DNA from: Endomychus coccineus
Lineage: Eukaryota; Arthropoda; Insecta; Coleoptera; Endomychidae
Length of the DNA stretch: 64,000 bases
Assembly (NCBI GenBank): GCA_958510875.1
Contig: OY294067.1
Span: 108,639,494 to 108,703,493, forward strand
Reading direction: 5' to 3'
A program made the translations under genes and the position numbers. The first letter of the stretch is position 1. Each line of letters begins with the position of its first letter. Of the stretch, positions 22,390 through 34,206 are shown one piece after another. The notes under the pieces are model-generated. The model did not search any database. It saw only the letters and a list, made by a program, of their open reading frames with translations, and was not told the origin of the DNA.

Positions 22390-22900
22390 TGTTTAATCAA
22401 ATTTTAATTTTCCGGAGTTTTCAGGAAAACTATAGCTGCTTTTAATTTTCTAACCATAAAATAATACCCAGCGACCACAAAAACCTATATTTTGACACGT
22501 TGGACGAGGACCGAGACAGGAATATGAAGGAAAACCACACAATTTTCCACCAATTTTCCAGAATTTTCCTTTTTTTAGAGAAGAGAGCCATAACGGTACC
22601 TTATTATTTTTATAACATAAACATAAAAATTTTTCGAAATACAAAATAATTAAAGTTTGTCGTGTAGAAATGGTAAATTTTCTTTTTCCGGAGTCTTCCG
22701 GAAAACTATCGTCGATTTTGATTTTCTAATCATGAAATAATACTCAGCGACCACGAATATGGAGGAAAATCGACGCAATTTCTAACAATTTTTCAGAATT
22801 TTAGTTCTTTCAATGAAAATTGTATTAAGACACATCACGGCATCTTATTATTTCTATACCACATTCCGAGAAACAATTTTGTATGTTGCTAAGATTTGGG
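22390..22900. repeat. Tandem duplication of about 275 bp
   Basis: TTTTCCGGAGTTTTCAGGAA at 22409 recurs as TTTTCCGGAGTCTTCCGGAA at 22684. The following words (AAAATAATACCCAGCGACCA and AAATAATACTCAGCGACCAC) keep the same spacing. Copy 2 has lost about 40 bp after CGACCACGA. Non-coding. Confidence 0.8.
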
Positions 22901-23129
22901 GAAATTTTTCTTCAGATTAGGGTTCAGCGGACCAAAAAACCTTCTGATAACAAATTTCAGAAACTTTGGGTTAAAAGAGCCCGAGATATTACATTTGTTA
23001 TGAAAGACATTCCATTTGTAAATTGTAAATGATTTTTCATTGCTTATTAATAGCCACCTTTTTTTCTGACTAACGATGTGTAAGCCATTCTGAACACGAT
23101 GCAAAAAGTATTTCGTCTCCAGAGTGTCG

Positions 23130-24217
23130 AAATGTTTTTGCCCGTATTTCTGGTGTAGCTTTTTCTAGAGGCTCTTTCCACATAGCCACAGATTTTTCTC
23201 CCGAACCACCATCTGTACCAACGTGTCCCTGCAGTAGCATTTCGTTATACCCCAGATGTGTTAAATGTCGTTAAGAATGCAATGGTTAGGAGATAGACGG
23301 AGCACTTGATGACCATATCTTTCAGCTAACGTATCAGCTACATTTAGTTAGTTGTTTCTGGCTTATTCATTTATACCAAGCTCAACAAATTTGGTTTCAA
23401 GAAGGTATTATCATAATGTATATTATTCCTACTCAACCATTCTTTTATACCAGATTTCTTAGAAGCAGTGGTTTGCACTTCATTCATTACAGTGATAAGT
23501 AACATTATCCATAGCAATGGTGGAGGGTTCTTCTAAATTCATTAAAAGTTGAAACTCAAACAAACGCAGAAAGTTGTTATGATCCATATCACCATAATAA
23601 TCGATATCCTTTGCTTTCGAAGAAAATATTAGCTCAGCACCAGGAATAAACGCTGCAGTACAACCAGCATGCAGTACAAGATAAGGTTTTTTCACTGAAT
23701 GTGAGGAATGACCGACAGTACCATGTTTGAAGATCCATGAATCGTCGAGATAAACAAATCGACGCACACCTTGATTAATTTAGTTTGATATACTCGATTA
23801 GCCCACGTCGTGGATCATCCTTACTGCATTTGAAACTAATGTCTTCAAAACATTCCAAAGCGAAGTTTTGCCACCAGTAAATATTTCACGTTCCATAGGG
23901 TTTTCTTTAGGTAAGTGTGTTTGAAGTTATATGTTCCTTTTTCTGTACATATCATGAGTAACATTCCGAATTGGAATCTACATTTACAACCACTTTATCC
24001 CGTAACATTTTCCTTCTTGGGCTTGAGATTGCTTCACCTGCGATTTTATACAGTATAGACTGTTGAGACATTCAATTGTAATGCTGAAGTTACTCTACGG
24101 AAATAATAGGAAGATATGGGGTCCCTCATTTTCACGTTCTTCTTTAAATTATTCAATTGCTGATGATACAATTCATTGAACACTAGATGGCAGATCCTTC
24201 GGCATTTTCATAGTTTA
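23130..24217 (-). pseudogene. DDE transposase (Tc1/IS630-like, non-mariner), decayed
   Basis: N-terminus near 24215 reads MKMPKDLPSSVQ with FKEERENEGPHISSYYFRRV and LQLNVSTVYTV, a helix-turn-helix region. The catalytic region at 23767-23480 gives VYLDDSWIFKHGTVGHS, SVKKPYLVLHAGC, FIPGAELIFSSKAKDIDYYG and EEPSTIAMDNVTYHCNE, with Asp in YLDDSW and MDN as first and second catalytic residues. The end keeps ERYGHQVLRLSPNHC near 23310. Frameshifts separate the parts. It belongs to the widespread insect family whose proteins share Y-L-D-E-T-W and G-H-x-V-L-R-L-P-P-Y. Confidence 0.75.
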
Positions 24218-24940
24218 CGCAGCGCACGACGTAAATGTAGGTACAAATACAGTCCTGAGAAAAACTGTTTCTGTACTTTTGGAGTTTAAATCTATTAAAA
24301 TCCAGAATCATAACCAATATATGAACTGTCAAGCCTATTCAAGAAATCAATAATTCATATCGGCAACTCTGTTCCTAATGTGTTGCCAACTTTAGAAATG
24401 AAATATACTTGGTTTGACGAAGATAGCACGGCCCTTACTTTGAAATTGTTGAAATGAACTGGTTGTGAAAATAAACAAGTATGACGTCATTTTCCTATTC
24501 ATCTATTATACAATATATAGTTCCTTCAAATGTATGTGAAATGAATATTATTAATTTAAATTAATTTTATGAAACTGTATTATGTAATCTTACAAAAAGA
24601 ATTTTATTAATAATTATCCGATGAGTCGTTTACAATAATTTTGTGATAATAAACAATTAAATAGCTATTCAAGTTTGCAGTTGTAATTTATATTTGGTTC
24701 GATAAACTCAATTTACAGTGAAAAATCAGAAATATCATTCGCTCAATAGACCGATTCTTCCCAATAGAAACTATTATATTGAATGCTTATTTGCGATAAC
24801 AATAGCCAAATGTTGAGCCTTTGAATCGATATTTCATCATTTAGGAAGTATTCAATAAGAATTTGGGAGAAAAGTGAAAGTGATAGTATTGCTTCCAGTC
24901 AACAATTCTTGGTACTAATTATGTTTCAGAGTCACTTTTT
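24218..24940. other. Intronic sequence with nothing assignable
   Basis: AT-rich. No protein, inverted repeat or tandem repeat is evident up to the CR1-like element. Confidence 0.5.
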
Positions 24941-25044
24941 TGGATTATATTTCGAATTAGTAGAATGTCTACAGGAGAGAGCGGTCCAAAGTTATAACGT
25001 GTGGTTGTATAAATAAATAATAATAAATAGTTCATTAATGAACA

Positions 25045-26053
25045 ATGAGTGCGTGTAGTAAGTGCAAGAAAAATCTACCACCGGAGGAGGATTTTATACA
25101 ATGTAAAGGATGTAAGGCTAAGTTACATTACATGTGTGCGGGTGTACGTGAAATAAATTGGCGTAAGTTTAATCTGGAGTATAAAACTGCCTGGCGATGT
25201 ATCCTGTAAGGATAAAAACGATGCAGATAACGCGAAAATAAAAAGTTGCGTGAATCTAAACAAACCAACAGCTGATCCTAACAATGAAAATACCGCTTGC
25301 GAATCTACAAGTAAACAAGAAATTACACTCTCATCGGAAGTTATCACAGCTATTCAAAAAATAATTCAAAACACGGTAAAAGAAACCATAGCTGCTGAAA
25401 ATAAGGAATTGAAAACACTTATTGGGTGTTTCCAAGAAGCAATAAATTTCTATAGTACCCAACTCGAATTTATCCAAAAAATTTCAAAAATGTCATCTGA
25501 CAACCAAAAATTACAAAAAGAACACGAAAAACTTAATGATAAATACAATTACCTACAAGGAGGAATGAAAAAATTACAAATTAACTCTGAAGCAGACAAA
25601 CAAAATTTAAGAATTCGAAATATACAGATTGAGGGAGTGCCGGAAAAGAAAGACGAGCAATTACTGAAAATAGTAACGCGTGTAGGTGAAATCATAAACG
25701 TTAACATATCATCTTCAGATGTAGCGTCAATCTACCGTATCAACTCAATTAATGTAAATAAACGTCTAATAGTAGTGGAATTCACTACCCAGACAATAAA
25801 AGATAAATATCTCACAAATTCTAAAATAAATCGACCAAACTCAACCTCATTATATAAAGAACTTCCAAATCAACAAATATATGTCAATGAACATCTAACA
25901 CCATTCTACAAGAAATTAATATATGAAACCAAATCAAAAATGGAAAACGGTGTGAAAAAGTTTAAATATGTGTGGTTTAAGCATTCAAAAGTGTTGGTAA
26001 GGAAAACTGATACTAGCAAAGTCCTTCATATTCAGTGCACACAGGATTTATAA
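25045..26053 (+). pseudogene. LINE ORF1: PHD-like finger, coiled coil and FP-type domain (one frameshift)
   Basis: The ATG at 25045 opens MSACSKCKKNLPPEEDFIQC then KGCKAKLHYMCAGV, a PHD-like C-x2-C zinc finger. A one-base gain near 25198-25205 breaks the frame exactly where W-R-C-x-x-C should close the finger, and the rest is open from 25208 (KDKNDAD) to the stop at 26053. The middle (about 25400-25600) is a Lys/Glu/Gln-rich coiled coil. The C-terminal half (NLRIRNIQIEGVPEKKDEQL to TDTSKVLHIQCTQDL) is the FP-C type RNA-binding domain common in CR1-clade ORF1 proteins. It probably binds the element RNA. Only one lesion separates it from an intact ORF. Confidence 0.78.
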
Positions 26054-26093
26054 ATATAAGAAGTATATTATATATGAACCCTACTAATAATTA

Positions 26094-28938
26094 GTGATGA
26101 ATAGAGCAGACTTTGATAAAACATTTGATGAATACGATAATTATAAAACTCATGTATTAGATAATAAGTCTGAATGTAATAGAATTTTAAAATTATATAA
26201 CTTTAACATCTTTCATATGAATATCAGAAGTCTCAATAAAAACTATGATGAACTAAAAATCCTATTACATTCTTTTGATGTAGGTACATTCGAGATATAA
26301 TTGTACTTACTGAAACATGGCAACTGAAATCAGTAGATAATTTCAATATAGAAGGATATAATGTATATTATAATCTTGGTGCAATAAACAAATCAGGCGG
26401 AATTGTTATATATGTTAAAAATAACTTAGATACTACTTTCGAAATAGTAACATCAATGCAGGTGAGTGCTGTTAGATTAATCATAAATGTTGATAACATT
26501 AACATAGCCTTAAACGCATTTTATAGAAATCATGAAAATAAATTAGAAGACTTTAACATTAATTTAGAATCTTACTTAATAACACATTGTAAATTAAAAA
26601 CGGAAATAATGCTAGGAGATTTAAATATTAACCTTAAAAATAACGACAAAACCATAAATGAATATCTGAATATCTTAAATTATAACGGCTTCAAATCGTT
26701 GGTCAACTGTTTTACTAGAGTTACTGAAAATTCGCAATCATGTATAGATCATATATTTATTAAAACCAACATTCGGTATATTGATTGATGATAAAAATTG
26801 GGAAACAGTACTATCTTCTACCGACTCTGACCAAGCAACTAACATATTTATGACCCAAATACAAGACTGTCAATTAAAAAGTACAGCAACATTAAAACTA
26901 AATCCAAACTCAAAAAATCGTAAACGGAATTCCTGGATTACTGATGGATTAATCAAAAGTATAGAAGTACGAGAAATCTTAAGAAAAAATGTATTAAACA
27001 TCCTACAAATACACAATTAAAAGACGAATATAAGAATTATAAAAATCGACTACATACTCTAATTCGAAATACAAAAACTGAATACTTCAAAACTAGAATA
27101 CAAAATAATAAATAAAACAAAAAAGAACTGTGGAATACAATACGCGAATCAACTAACGAAAAAATAATTAAATATGAAATTGGTGACATTATAACAGAAA
27201 ACGGCGACTTATTATCAAAATTGCAACGAAAACAACAAGCAAACGAATTTAACAAATTTTATACTAATATTGGCCATACTATGGCCCGTATTATAAAAAA
27301 CTCGTCTATATCATGGAGGGATGCACACAAACTTCCTAAATCAAAAATCTTCAAAAAATCCATGTTTCTGAATCCAATAAGTAGAGTTGACATTATCAGA
27401 GAAATATGTAATCTAAAACGTACCAAGTCCAGTGGCTTAGATAGGGTAACGGTTGATACCATAATTCAGGTTAAAGAAAACATAGCCGATCCTTTGTGTC
27501 ATATTGTCAATACCATCTTTAATACAGGAATTTTTCCGAGTGAACTAAAAAAAACCTTAATAACGCCGATATACAAAACTGGAGATAAAAAAATCATAAC
27601 CAATTATCGTCCTATCGCTATCATTTCAAATATCACTAAAATAATCGAAAAAATCATCAAATCAAAACTTACTCAATTTTTAGAAGCAAACAATCTGCTA
27701 TCCCCATACCAATATGGCTTCCGGGCAGGAAAAGGAACAGAAAATGCTATTGACAATATCGTAAATCAAATTTATTCAAACATGAACAGAAGTAAACCAA
27801 CTGCCGCCATATTTCTCGATTTTTCCAAAGCTTTCGACACTGTCAGCCATGAGATATTATTGAACAAGCTAGAGTCAATGGGACTTAGAGGTATCGTTAA
27901 CAATCTTTTTAAATCATATCTAGATAACCGAGAACAATATACAAAAATCGCAGGAGTGTTAAGTGAACCAGCAACATCAAATTATGGAGTGCCTCAAGGT
28001 ACAATTTTAGGACCAATCTTGTTTTTGGTGTACATAAACGACCTCCTATTGGTAAGGGATGGTTTGATAATATCTTATGCTGACGACACATTAATAGTAC
28101 TGGTAGGGGACTCATGGACAGACATTTTATAATAAAATAAAAGTAAAAATGAAACAAGTTCAATTCTGGCTTGCAACTAACTTACTTACATTAAATATAA
28201 ATAAATCAAAAATAGTACCTTTTGCCTCTTACAAAAATCATCTCCCACAATATAAAAATATAAGCATACACATGTGTCGCGAAAACAAAGACATTAAACG
28301 TACATGCGATTTTGATATTGAAGTTACTATCAGTTCTAAATATCTAGGTGTAATACTTGATAGCAATTTGAAGTGGGACGAACATATTGCATATTTAACG
28401 AAAAGAATCAGAAAAATGTTTTATATTTTTAAAGGAATAAAATTGTATCTAAATATTCCTGAATCAAAAACAGTGTATTATGCCCTTGTGCAATCAATCC
28501 TCCAGTACGGCATAATTGTCTGGGGTGGTGTCTACAAAACTAACTTACATAATCTATTTGTGGCTCAAAACATAATATTAAAGATAATGTACAATAGAAG
28601 TAAACTATATCCCACTAAACTGTTGTATAAACATGCAAAAATATGCAACATTAGGCAAATATATATAAAACAGGTAGTCTCTCTCTAATGCACACCAACA
28701 CTACACTTATCATGAATTTCAATACGACACAAGAGCAGCAATTCACAACCCCATACCGGTAGAAAGAGCACAGAAAAGAATTGGCCAAAGATCATCGAAA
28801 TACCTAGGACCTCGTTTCCATAACCTCTTACCACCAAAATTAAAATCTATACAAAACCGTAAAATCTTTCGAAAACGCCTCACGAATTATTTAATAAATT
28901 GTAAAAACATGAAACCTTTCTATAATTATTTTGATTAG
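26094..28938 (+). pseudogene. LINE ORF2: endonuclease and reverse transcriptase (broken)
   Basis: Opens after a 40-bp gap from ORF1. The APE-type endonuclease reads FNIFHMNIRSLNKNYDEL, (frameshift near 26295) IVLTETWQLKSVDNF, EIMLGDLNINLKNND (G-D-x-N) and SCIDHIFIKTN (D-H). About 50 codons seem missing near 26780. RT follows: LKRTKSSGLDRVT, TPIYKTGDKKIITNYRPIAI, LSPYQYGFRAGKGTENAID, AAIFLDFSKAFDTVSHEI, NYGVPQGTILGPILFLVYIN and YADD at 28075. After a frameshift at 28130 come the thumb (MKQVQFWLATNLLTLNINKS, YLGVILDSNLKWDEHI) and a C-terminus to a TAG at 28938. All RT catalytic residues are intact; about five lesions inactivate it. Confidence 0.82.
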
Positions 28939-29523
28939 TACAAGTCCTGCAAATTAATAAAAACGGAAATTAAAAACATAAATTACACAATAAAGCAACA
29001 TGAAACTCTTGTAATCCCAATTTCTTATAAATAGATTATTATTGAAAAAAATACTATTCAGACTGTAAAACGCATTTAGATTCCCAAATTATATCACTAA
29101 ACCATACTCTCCTTTGTAATCCAGTATTATTAAAGTAACGAAATGAAAATCTAAAATTATAATTCTTTTCCAATTATGTAAAATTGTAGTTTAGTATTAA
29201 ATTATTTTATATTGATGTTTCTCTCTTGTGATGAATGCATGGAGTAAAGTGCTCATGCACGGGCTAAGCCCATATGAACACATTTACTTTATATGCAATT
29301 AAGATTATTGGCGTACTTTTAAGATAAAGATTAACTATTGTACTATTATATTATATAATTTAATGTATGCACAATAAAGCTTCTTTCTTTCTTTCTATTA
29401 TAGATGTCTTTTCGGTATTTTAGAATAAATAAAAATAATAAATAAAATAATGAAACAATGGGATTAATATTTGAAATGATGAAAATAACAGCATCGTTGT
29501 CCATCATATATTACAATACTTAC

Positions 29524-29633
29524 ATCACACTTATGATTTACATCGTCCTTGGACAATTTTTCTTTTAGTTGCAATTGCCCTTCAGAATAGTCCATTCCTA
29601 CCACATCAAATAGTTTGCAATCTTCGGTTTCAC
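29524..29633 (-). CDS. Cadherin exon 8: G-x-L-x-L and K-L-x-x-D strand
   Basis: Reads SETEDCKLFDVVGMDYSEGQ then LQLKEKLSKDDVNHKCD. The order LFDVV-x-(7)-GQLQLKEKLSKDD matches the F-x-I-x-x-x-x-G-x-L-x-x-x-x-x-L-D-x-E part of a cadherin repeat. Two cysteines frame the exon and may pair with cysteines in exon 9. It enters in phase 1, as exon 7 requires, and leaves in phase 0. The CR1-like LINE at 24950-29395 lies 130 bp downstream in the intron. Confidence 0.82.
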
Positions 29634-30224
29634 CTAAAAAATTTTTGTTATATTTGATGATTTGAAGACTTTATAAGATAATCAGAATGAGGGATACCTA
29701 TTGTGTTACTAAGGCGTAGTAAAATACCCTATGGAGAATTTGAAGAAGGAGCGACCTTCAATCTGAAAATGATTGAAGGTCGGAGTAAAATTGAATTTTA
29801 TTGTGATGGATTTTAATAGTCTGAAGCAATGTGTACAGATACGTTCCAAACTGTTGAATAGCTCATACGTAACAGACAATTGCGAGGAGGTACATTTCTC
29901 GAAGCTACGACACAAACGTGATGGATGCCTCAAATAATCGTCACCAAGTTTTCAGGGAAACTTAAAGCTATTAGTAATTCAATTTTTCTCAAAGAACTGA
30001 TTGACCTTCATCATAGTGTATGAATATTGGACACTTATTGGAGTGAGTGAAACCTAGAGAAAGATGGTCCTCAGGCTATTATCATTTTGCTCTTGGACCC
30101 CCCACTCCACTCTACTTTTAGACTCTTCCCCTTACGTCAGCCTTGTGACCATTAGTTGCTCAGACCTTTTAAACAGCTGATGAGACCTGATAATATACTG
30201 ATATTAGCAGATCAGCTGCTTAAC

Positions 30225-30372
30225 AAGTTTTTATCAGGTTTAACCTGCTTTGAATCAGGTTTGATCTGCTTTTTATCAAGTATGATCTTCTTTGAATCAT
30301 ATTTGATCTGCTTTTTTTCAGCTTTGATCTGCTTTTTTTCAGCTTTGATCAGCTTTTCATCAAGTTTGATCG
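30225..30372. repeat. 21-bp minisatellite, about seven units
   Basis: Units of the form TTTGATCTGCTTTTTTTCAGC repeat from about 30225 to 30372, with variants at the CTG/CTT and last three bases. Because 21 is divisible by three, both strands stay open. The minus strand would encode a Lys-rich heptad (LIKAEKK, QIKAEKK, QIKYDSK, KIILDKK, QIKPDSK). No gene context supports translation. The region 29640-30224 before it has no recognisable feature. Confidence 0.85.
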
Positions 30373-30514
30373 GTATTAATATTTTTTATATTCCTGGAAA
30401 TTTTATTGAAAATACATACCTACTGCATCAGTGTTCACTGTAAACGAATCAGCTCTAACTGGAATTCAACGGTCAAAAATTTATCCTAAATGAACATATA
30501 ACATTATGATTATA

Positions 30515-31560
30515 TGAAAGAATAACCACTTTTATTAATAATAACGTGAAAACGTAACTATAGTTTCAACACCGAAGTGCCATTATCAAACAATTAGAAA
30601 ATTATGAAGAAATCAATGAAACAGTTCAAGTATAAATAGAGTAGAGTAAAGTAGGGTTGAGATTAAGGGATCAACGGAAATTCCAAAAACAGGTAGATCC
30701 TAGGAAAGTACAGTATTACATAGAAAACATAGCAACAATTTGTGAATTAGTGTGATTATAATTTAATATTCTAAGAATTATTTAAAGAGCGGTTTGAAAG
30801 ACAGTACAGTATTACATAGTAAACAAGGTAACAATTTGTGAATTAGTGTGATTATAATTTAATATTCTAAGAATTATTTTAAGAGCGGTATGAAAGAGTA
30901 ACTGAATATTGAGGATATTTTTATTAGAGTTTTTGACACCTTTAAAATCTCTATTGATTCTAATGTATTCAATTTAAAACCTCTGGTTTGGTTATGTAAA
31001 ATGCTTAGGCTATCTAAATTAGGGAAATTATGGCCAGTTTGTAAAAAATGAAAAAGGTTGAGTCAGTTTTGTTGAGTCTAAACGAGCGAAAATGTTCTTC
31101 GTATCTTAATTTGAAATTCCGTCAAGTTCTGCCTATATAAAAGTCATCACAGTCTGGACAAATCATCTTATAAACTCCAGGTTTTCTATATTTATTGATT
31201 TTGTCTTTGGCGTTGTATATAAGATGGCAAAGTTTATTTTGAGGTTTGAAACTGATTTTAAAATTATGGCGTGATAAAATGTTAGCAATATGTCCGCTTA
31301 ATGTACCAAAATATGTCAAAGAGATGAATTTAGTGGTTACATCTAAGTGTTTTATACGCGGATAAATTTTATAGAAAGTTAATTGTTGTTGTTTACGATT
31401 TATTAGTTTAATTATTTGATCTACCGGAAAACCGTTATTGATGGCTGTTTGATCGTGTTCAACTCAGTAGTGAGGTGTTCTATTGACAATGGTATCGAAA
31501 ATGCTCTATGGATCATTGAGTGATATGCTGCTAATTTATGGCTACGAGGTCTAAACAATG
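30515..31560 (-). pseudogene. Penelope-like element: RT end, GIY-YIG endonuclease and 3' tail
   Basis: From 31550 down: HKLAAYHSMIHRAFSIPLSI, TAINNGFPVDQIIKLINRKQ, TYFGTLSGHIANILSRHNF, KISFKPQNKLCHLIYNAKDK and GVYKMICPDCDDFYIGRT. The last is the G-V-Y...Y-I-G core of a GIY-YIG nuclease with its C-x2-C finger. After a frame change HFLQTGHNFPNLDSLSILHN and ESIEILKVSKTLIKI finish the protein near 30893. The 3' tail ends near 30515 with TGATAATGGCACTTCGGTGT followed by TTTTCACGTTATTATTAATA on the minus strand. Same strand as the cadherin gene. Confidence 0.8.
30708..30896. repeat. Tandem duplication of about 94 bp in the Penelope 3' region
   Basis: AGTACAGTATTACATAGAAA at 30709 recurs as AGTACAGTATTACATAGTAA at 30804. 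The following 70 bases (GTGAATTAGTGTGATTATAA and on) are the same in both to AGAGCGGT-TGAAAGA. Only a few differences, so a recent duplication. Confidence 0.85.
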
Positions 31561-31769
31561 AGTTCGGAATAGTGATGTCTGTACAAGTGTATAACATTAA
31601 GTACTTAAATGTAATATTCTGGATACTATCAACCGCTTCCGTAGCTTTGACGAACAGCTCATCATCTCAGGCTTTTACTATCAGTTTAACTGTGATGTGC
31701 TTTGTGAATTAGAAGAAGACGATAAATAAAACGCATCGGTCGTGAATATGTTTCTAGAGGGTACACAGA

Positions 31770-32200
31770 GGCGTATATAGGGTATGGCGAGGTGGCGCCG
31801 CTTGGCACTCTCGTAAGATTAAATCAGAACTCTTAAAATCTCTACAACTGCGATATCGATGGTCTGCGGCTGTATGAAGAACTTTCACGACCTGGTGACG
31901 TTCTGAGATTCATCGTGCAATACGGAGATGACAGCGTCTTCCCGAATCTTCGAATCGCCATCCAAATATTAATCACGATTGCAGTTTTCGTTGCTAGCTG
32001 TGAAAGATCATTCAGGAAATTAAAATTGATTCTTAATTATCTTCGAGCCTTCATGGGTCAAGATCTGTTGAGCGACCTTGCTTTGCTTAGCGTGGAACGG
32101 GAAGAAGTTGAGAAGGCAGATTTCAACCGTCTAATTGATGCTTTTGCATCAACAAAGGCAAGGAAAGCGCATATATAACGAGCATTTTACTCAAGCTTAA
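31770..32200 (+). pseudogene. hAT transposase C-terminal fragment (ZMYM-like)
   Basis: Residues ELSRPGDVLRFIVQYGDD, then SVFPNLRIAIQILITIAVFV, ASCERSFRKLKLILNYLRAF and LSDLALLSVEREEVEKADFN give the hAT dimerisation domain, with the conserved C-E-R-S-F and L-x-x-L-x-x-L-S-V-E-R. The frame is open at 31915-32178 to a stop. The catalytic part is missing, and a GC-rich 80-bp stretch precedes it (31770-31830). Family members are usually domesticated or relic ZMYM1-like proteins. Confidence 0.8.
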
Positions 32201-32879
32201 TAAATAAATAAACATGTATATTGATAGATGTTTTGTTGTTGCGTTTTTGTTCCCACATGTATTTCCATTAAAAAGTAATTTCAACAAATCACTTTAAACC
32301 GTTAACTATGTAATACAAATTAACTATATCTCGCTTCTGTAAAGCGAGAAACAAATAAATTTGGTTATGAATTTTCATTGCATTATTTGAGGTCAAGAGA
32401 ATACTTTAGGACACTGAAGGCAGTAGCCATGCAACATGCAACGTAATATTTTGTTCGAAGAAAAGAATCTTTCTGAAGAATTGTTGTTGAAGACTGCCAA
32501 AGCGGAAAGAAAACCAAAAAGGTATTCCGAAAATTAACCTTTGACATTACAAAATTGCTGGTATAACATTTGTGTGACATTCAATTCATATTGAGTTGTT
32601 AATAAAGGTTTACTTGTGATTGTATGTTAAAATTCTGTCATTGCTATGGTAATGAGTTTTGAATCTATAATGCCCTAGAGTAATACAAATGTTTATAATG
32701 CCCTAGGACATAATTTCTAGTGTGATGTATCTCAAAAGACGGTGGTTATTGAAGAACAACAGACATTACATAATATTTGACGTTTTATTTGAATATTCTA
32801 AGCTACTCCAATCTGTTTAGATGGCTTGTACTTGATCGAATTTTGTAGATGTAGGTACAAATGAATCAGTTGAACCTTA
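32201..32879. other. Intronic sequence with nothing assignable
   Basis: AT-rich stretch. A CCTAGA/CCTAGG-containing 30-bp word (ATAATGCCCTAG) occurs twice at 32668 and 32698. No protein recognised. Confidence 0.5.
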
Positions 32880-33020
32880 ATGATAATATATTCAAATAGT
32901 CTACATAATGTATTTTACCATTCCATGTTTTATACTGACACCTGCTGTCACATGAACTATTAAAATTTGCCAGAGTAAACGCACAACTGTGACTTCACAT
33001 CGATGACGTCACTTGAATCT
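32880..33020. repeat. Repeat family D, copy 2
   Basis: Reverse counterpart of 12700-12860: TTTTATACTGACACCTGCTG here against GACAGCAGGTGTGAGTATAA there, with a nearby TGACGTCA in both. Non-coding. Confidence 0.5.
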
Positions 33021-33114
33021 TAAAATGTAAATTCCGGAAACTTCATCAGGTGGATAAATATAAATCACACTCACATATTCGTGTGATATATATTCATATG
33101 TAACCAGAAAAACA

Positions 33115-33290
33115 ATGTTGTCATTATGGTTCAATAAAACACTATAATTTCATTGGAAAAACTGAAGATGGAAATACCACTTGAAACGAAGCTACCTTGC
33201 CCAAAAACAATATAGTTCCGATTTTCACCACTTTATAGTTATTATCTGCAAAATTCCAAATTCATAGACCGATAGGAATGGCGCAATCGT
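33115..33290. repeat. Repeat family C, copy 1
   Basis: Shares ATGGTTCAATAAAA, AAACTGAAGAT, TTTTCACCAC and the end TAGGAATGGCGCAATC with 60480-60645 at the same spacing. Non-coding and in the same orientation in both introns. Confidence 0.65.
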
Positions 33291-33923
33291 TTCCATCACA
33301 TCTCGTACTATATATTATGGATATTGTTGGTAGTAAAAAAAGGGAAGTTATACTTAGGGTTGAAAGCTAAAATATTAAAATTAATCACATCTCCCTGCTC
33401 GTAATATCGAAAAAATAATCGGTAAAATCTCTCCCACCAGCTTATAAGACCATATTAGCAAACTTCCGATATGACAAATGCTAGCATGTTGGCAAATTAA
33501 TGCTAAGAGAGGATTTTTTGAAATTCGACACCTGAGAGGATATACATCAGGGTTGTAATTCAATGAGTTTGTTAGTTCACCAGTTCATCAGTTTAACCGA
33601 TAATAAAATATTTGTAATAATACATAGAGTTCTAAAACATATATGTTTATCCAAGTTTATTAATTATCCTTATCAATTCAAATAAGTTCAATGTCATGAT
33701 ATGAGTATAATTTTGAGTATTTACACGCCAAGGAGCGGTTTCTAATCATTCGCAATTATATTAGTTCAAGTCTTGAAATTCGAGGATTGACATTGCGGCG
33801 GCGAAGTCGACACTGCTACTGTTCTTACGGGTGTTAGGATAGCTAGTATTGCATGAATATTCAGATATAGTATGTGTATTTTAAAGCTTATTGAATGATT
33901 TTACTCAGAGGGAAACAACTCAC

Positions 33924-34041
33924 TATTGTATGAGATATCAAAATGCACATGCCACTTTTTATTCTGATTATCATCGACATTGAAATTGTCCAAGGGTTCT
34001 CCATCAGGGAACATTTTCAATTGGCTCTTTGGTTCTTGATC
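33924..34041 (-). CDS. Cadherin exon 7: divergent EC repeat, first half
   Basis: Reads DQEPKSQLKMFPDGEPLDNF then NVDDNQNKKWHVHFDISYN. It follows exon 6 in phase 0 and ends with one base (A) that is completed by GT of exon 8 to give Ser. The N-V-D-D-N and W-H-V-H-F-D-I pattern fits the calcium site and the following strand, but no strict motif is present. Identification rests mainly on phase and position. The acceptor TTTGTTGCAG and donor ATA|GTGAGT are good matches. Confidence 0.78.
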
Positions 34042-34206
34042 CTGCAACAAAGTATGCGAATTATAGGTTGGGTAGAATGAATTCAGGATAGATGGCAATA
34101 TAAGCTGGGCTGTGAAAGAAAGCGGCACAGGCAATTTTTTTTTCAAAAATTCAGCGTAGATGTATATCTTTCAGAATTTTCGAACGAAAATATACACAAT
34201 GTTATA

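Larger units (their letters stand above)
24950..29395 (+). mobile_element. CR1-like non-LTR retrotransposon, nearly full length
   Basis: Two consecutive reading regions (ORF1 25045-26053, ORF2 26094-28938) are followed by about 430 bp of 3' untranslated sequence ending in an AATAAA-like signal and a CTTT/TTTC tail of about five units at 29375-29395. A short tandem-repeat tail without poly(A) is typical of CR1/Daphne-like LINEs. The 5' leader from about 24950 is assumed, because I found no target duplication to fix either end. Plus strand, opposite to the cadherin gene. Confidence 0.75.
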
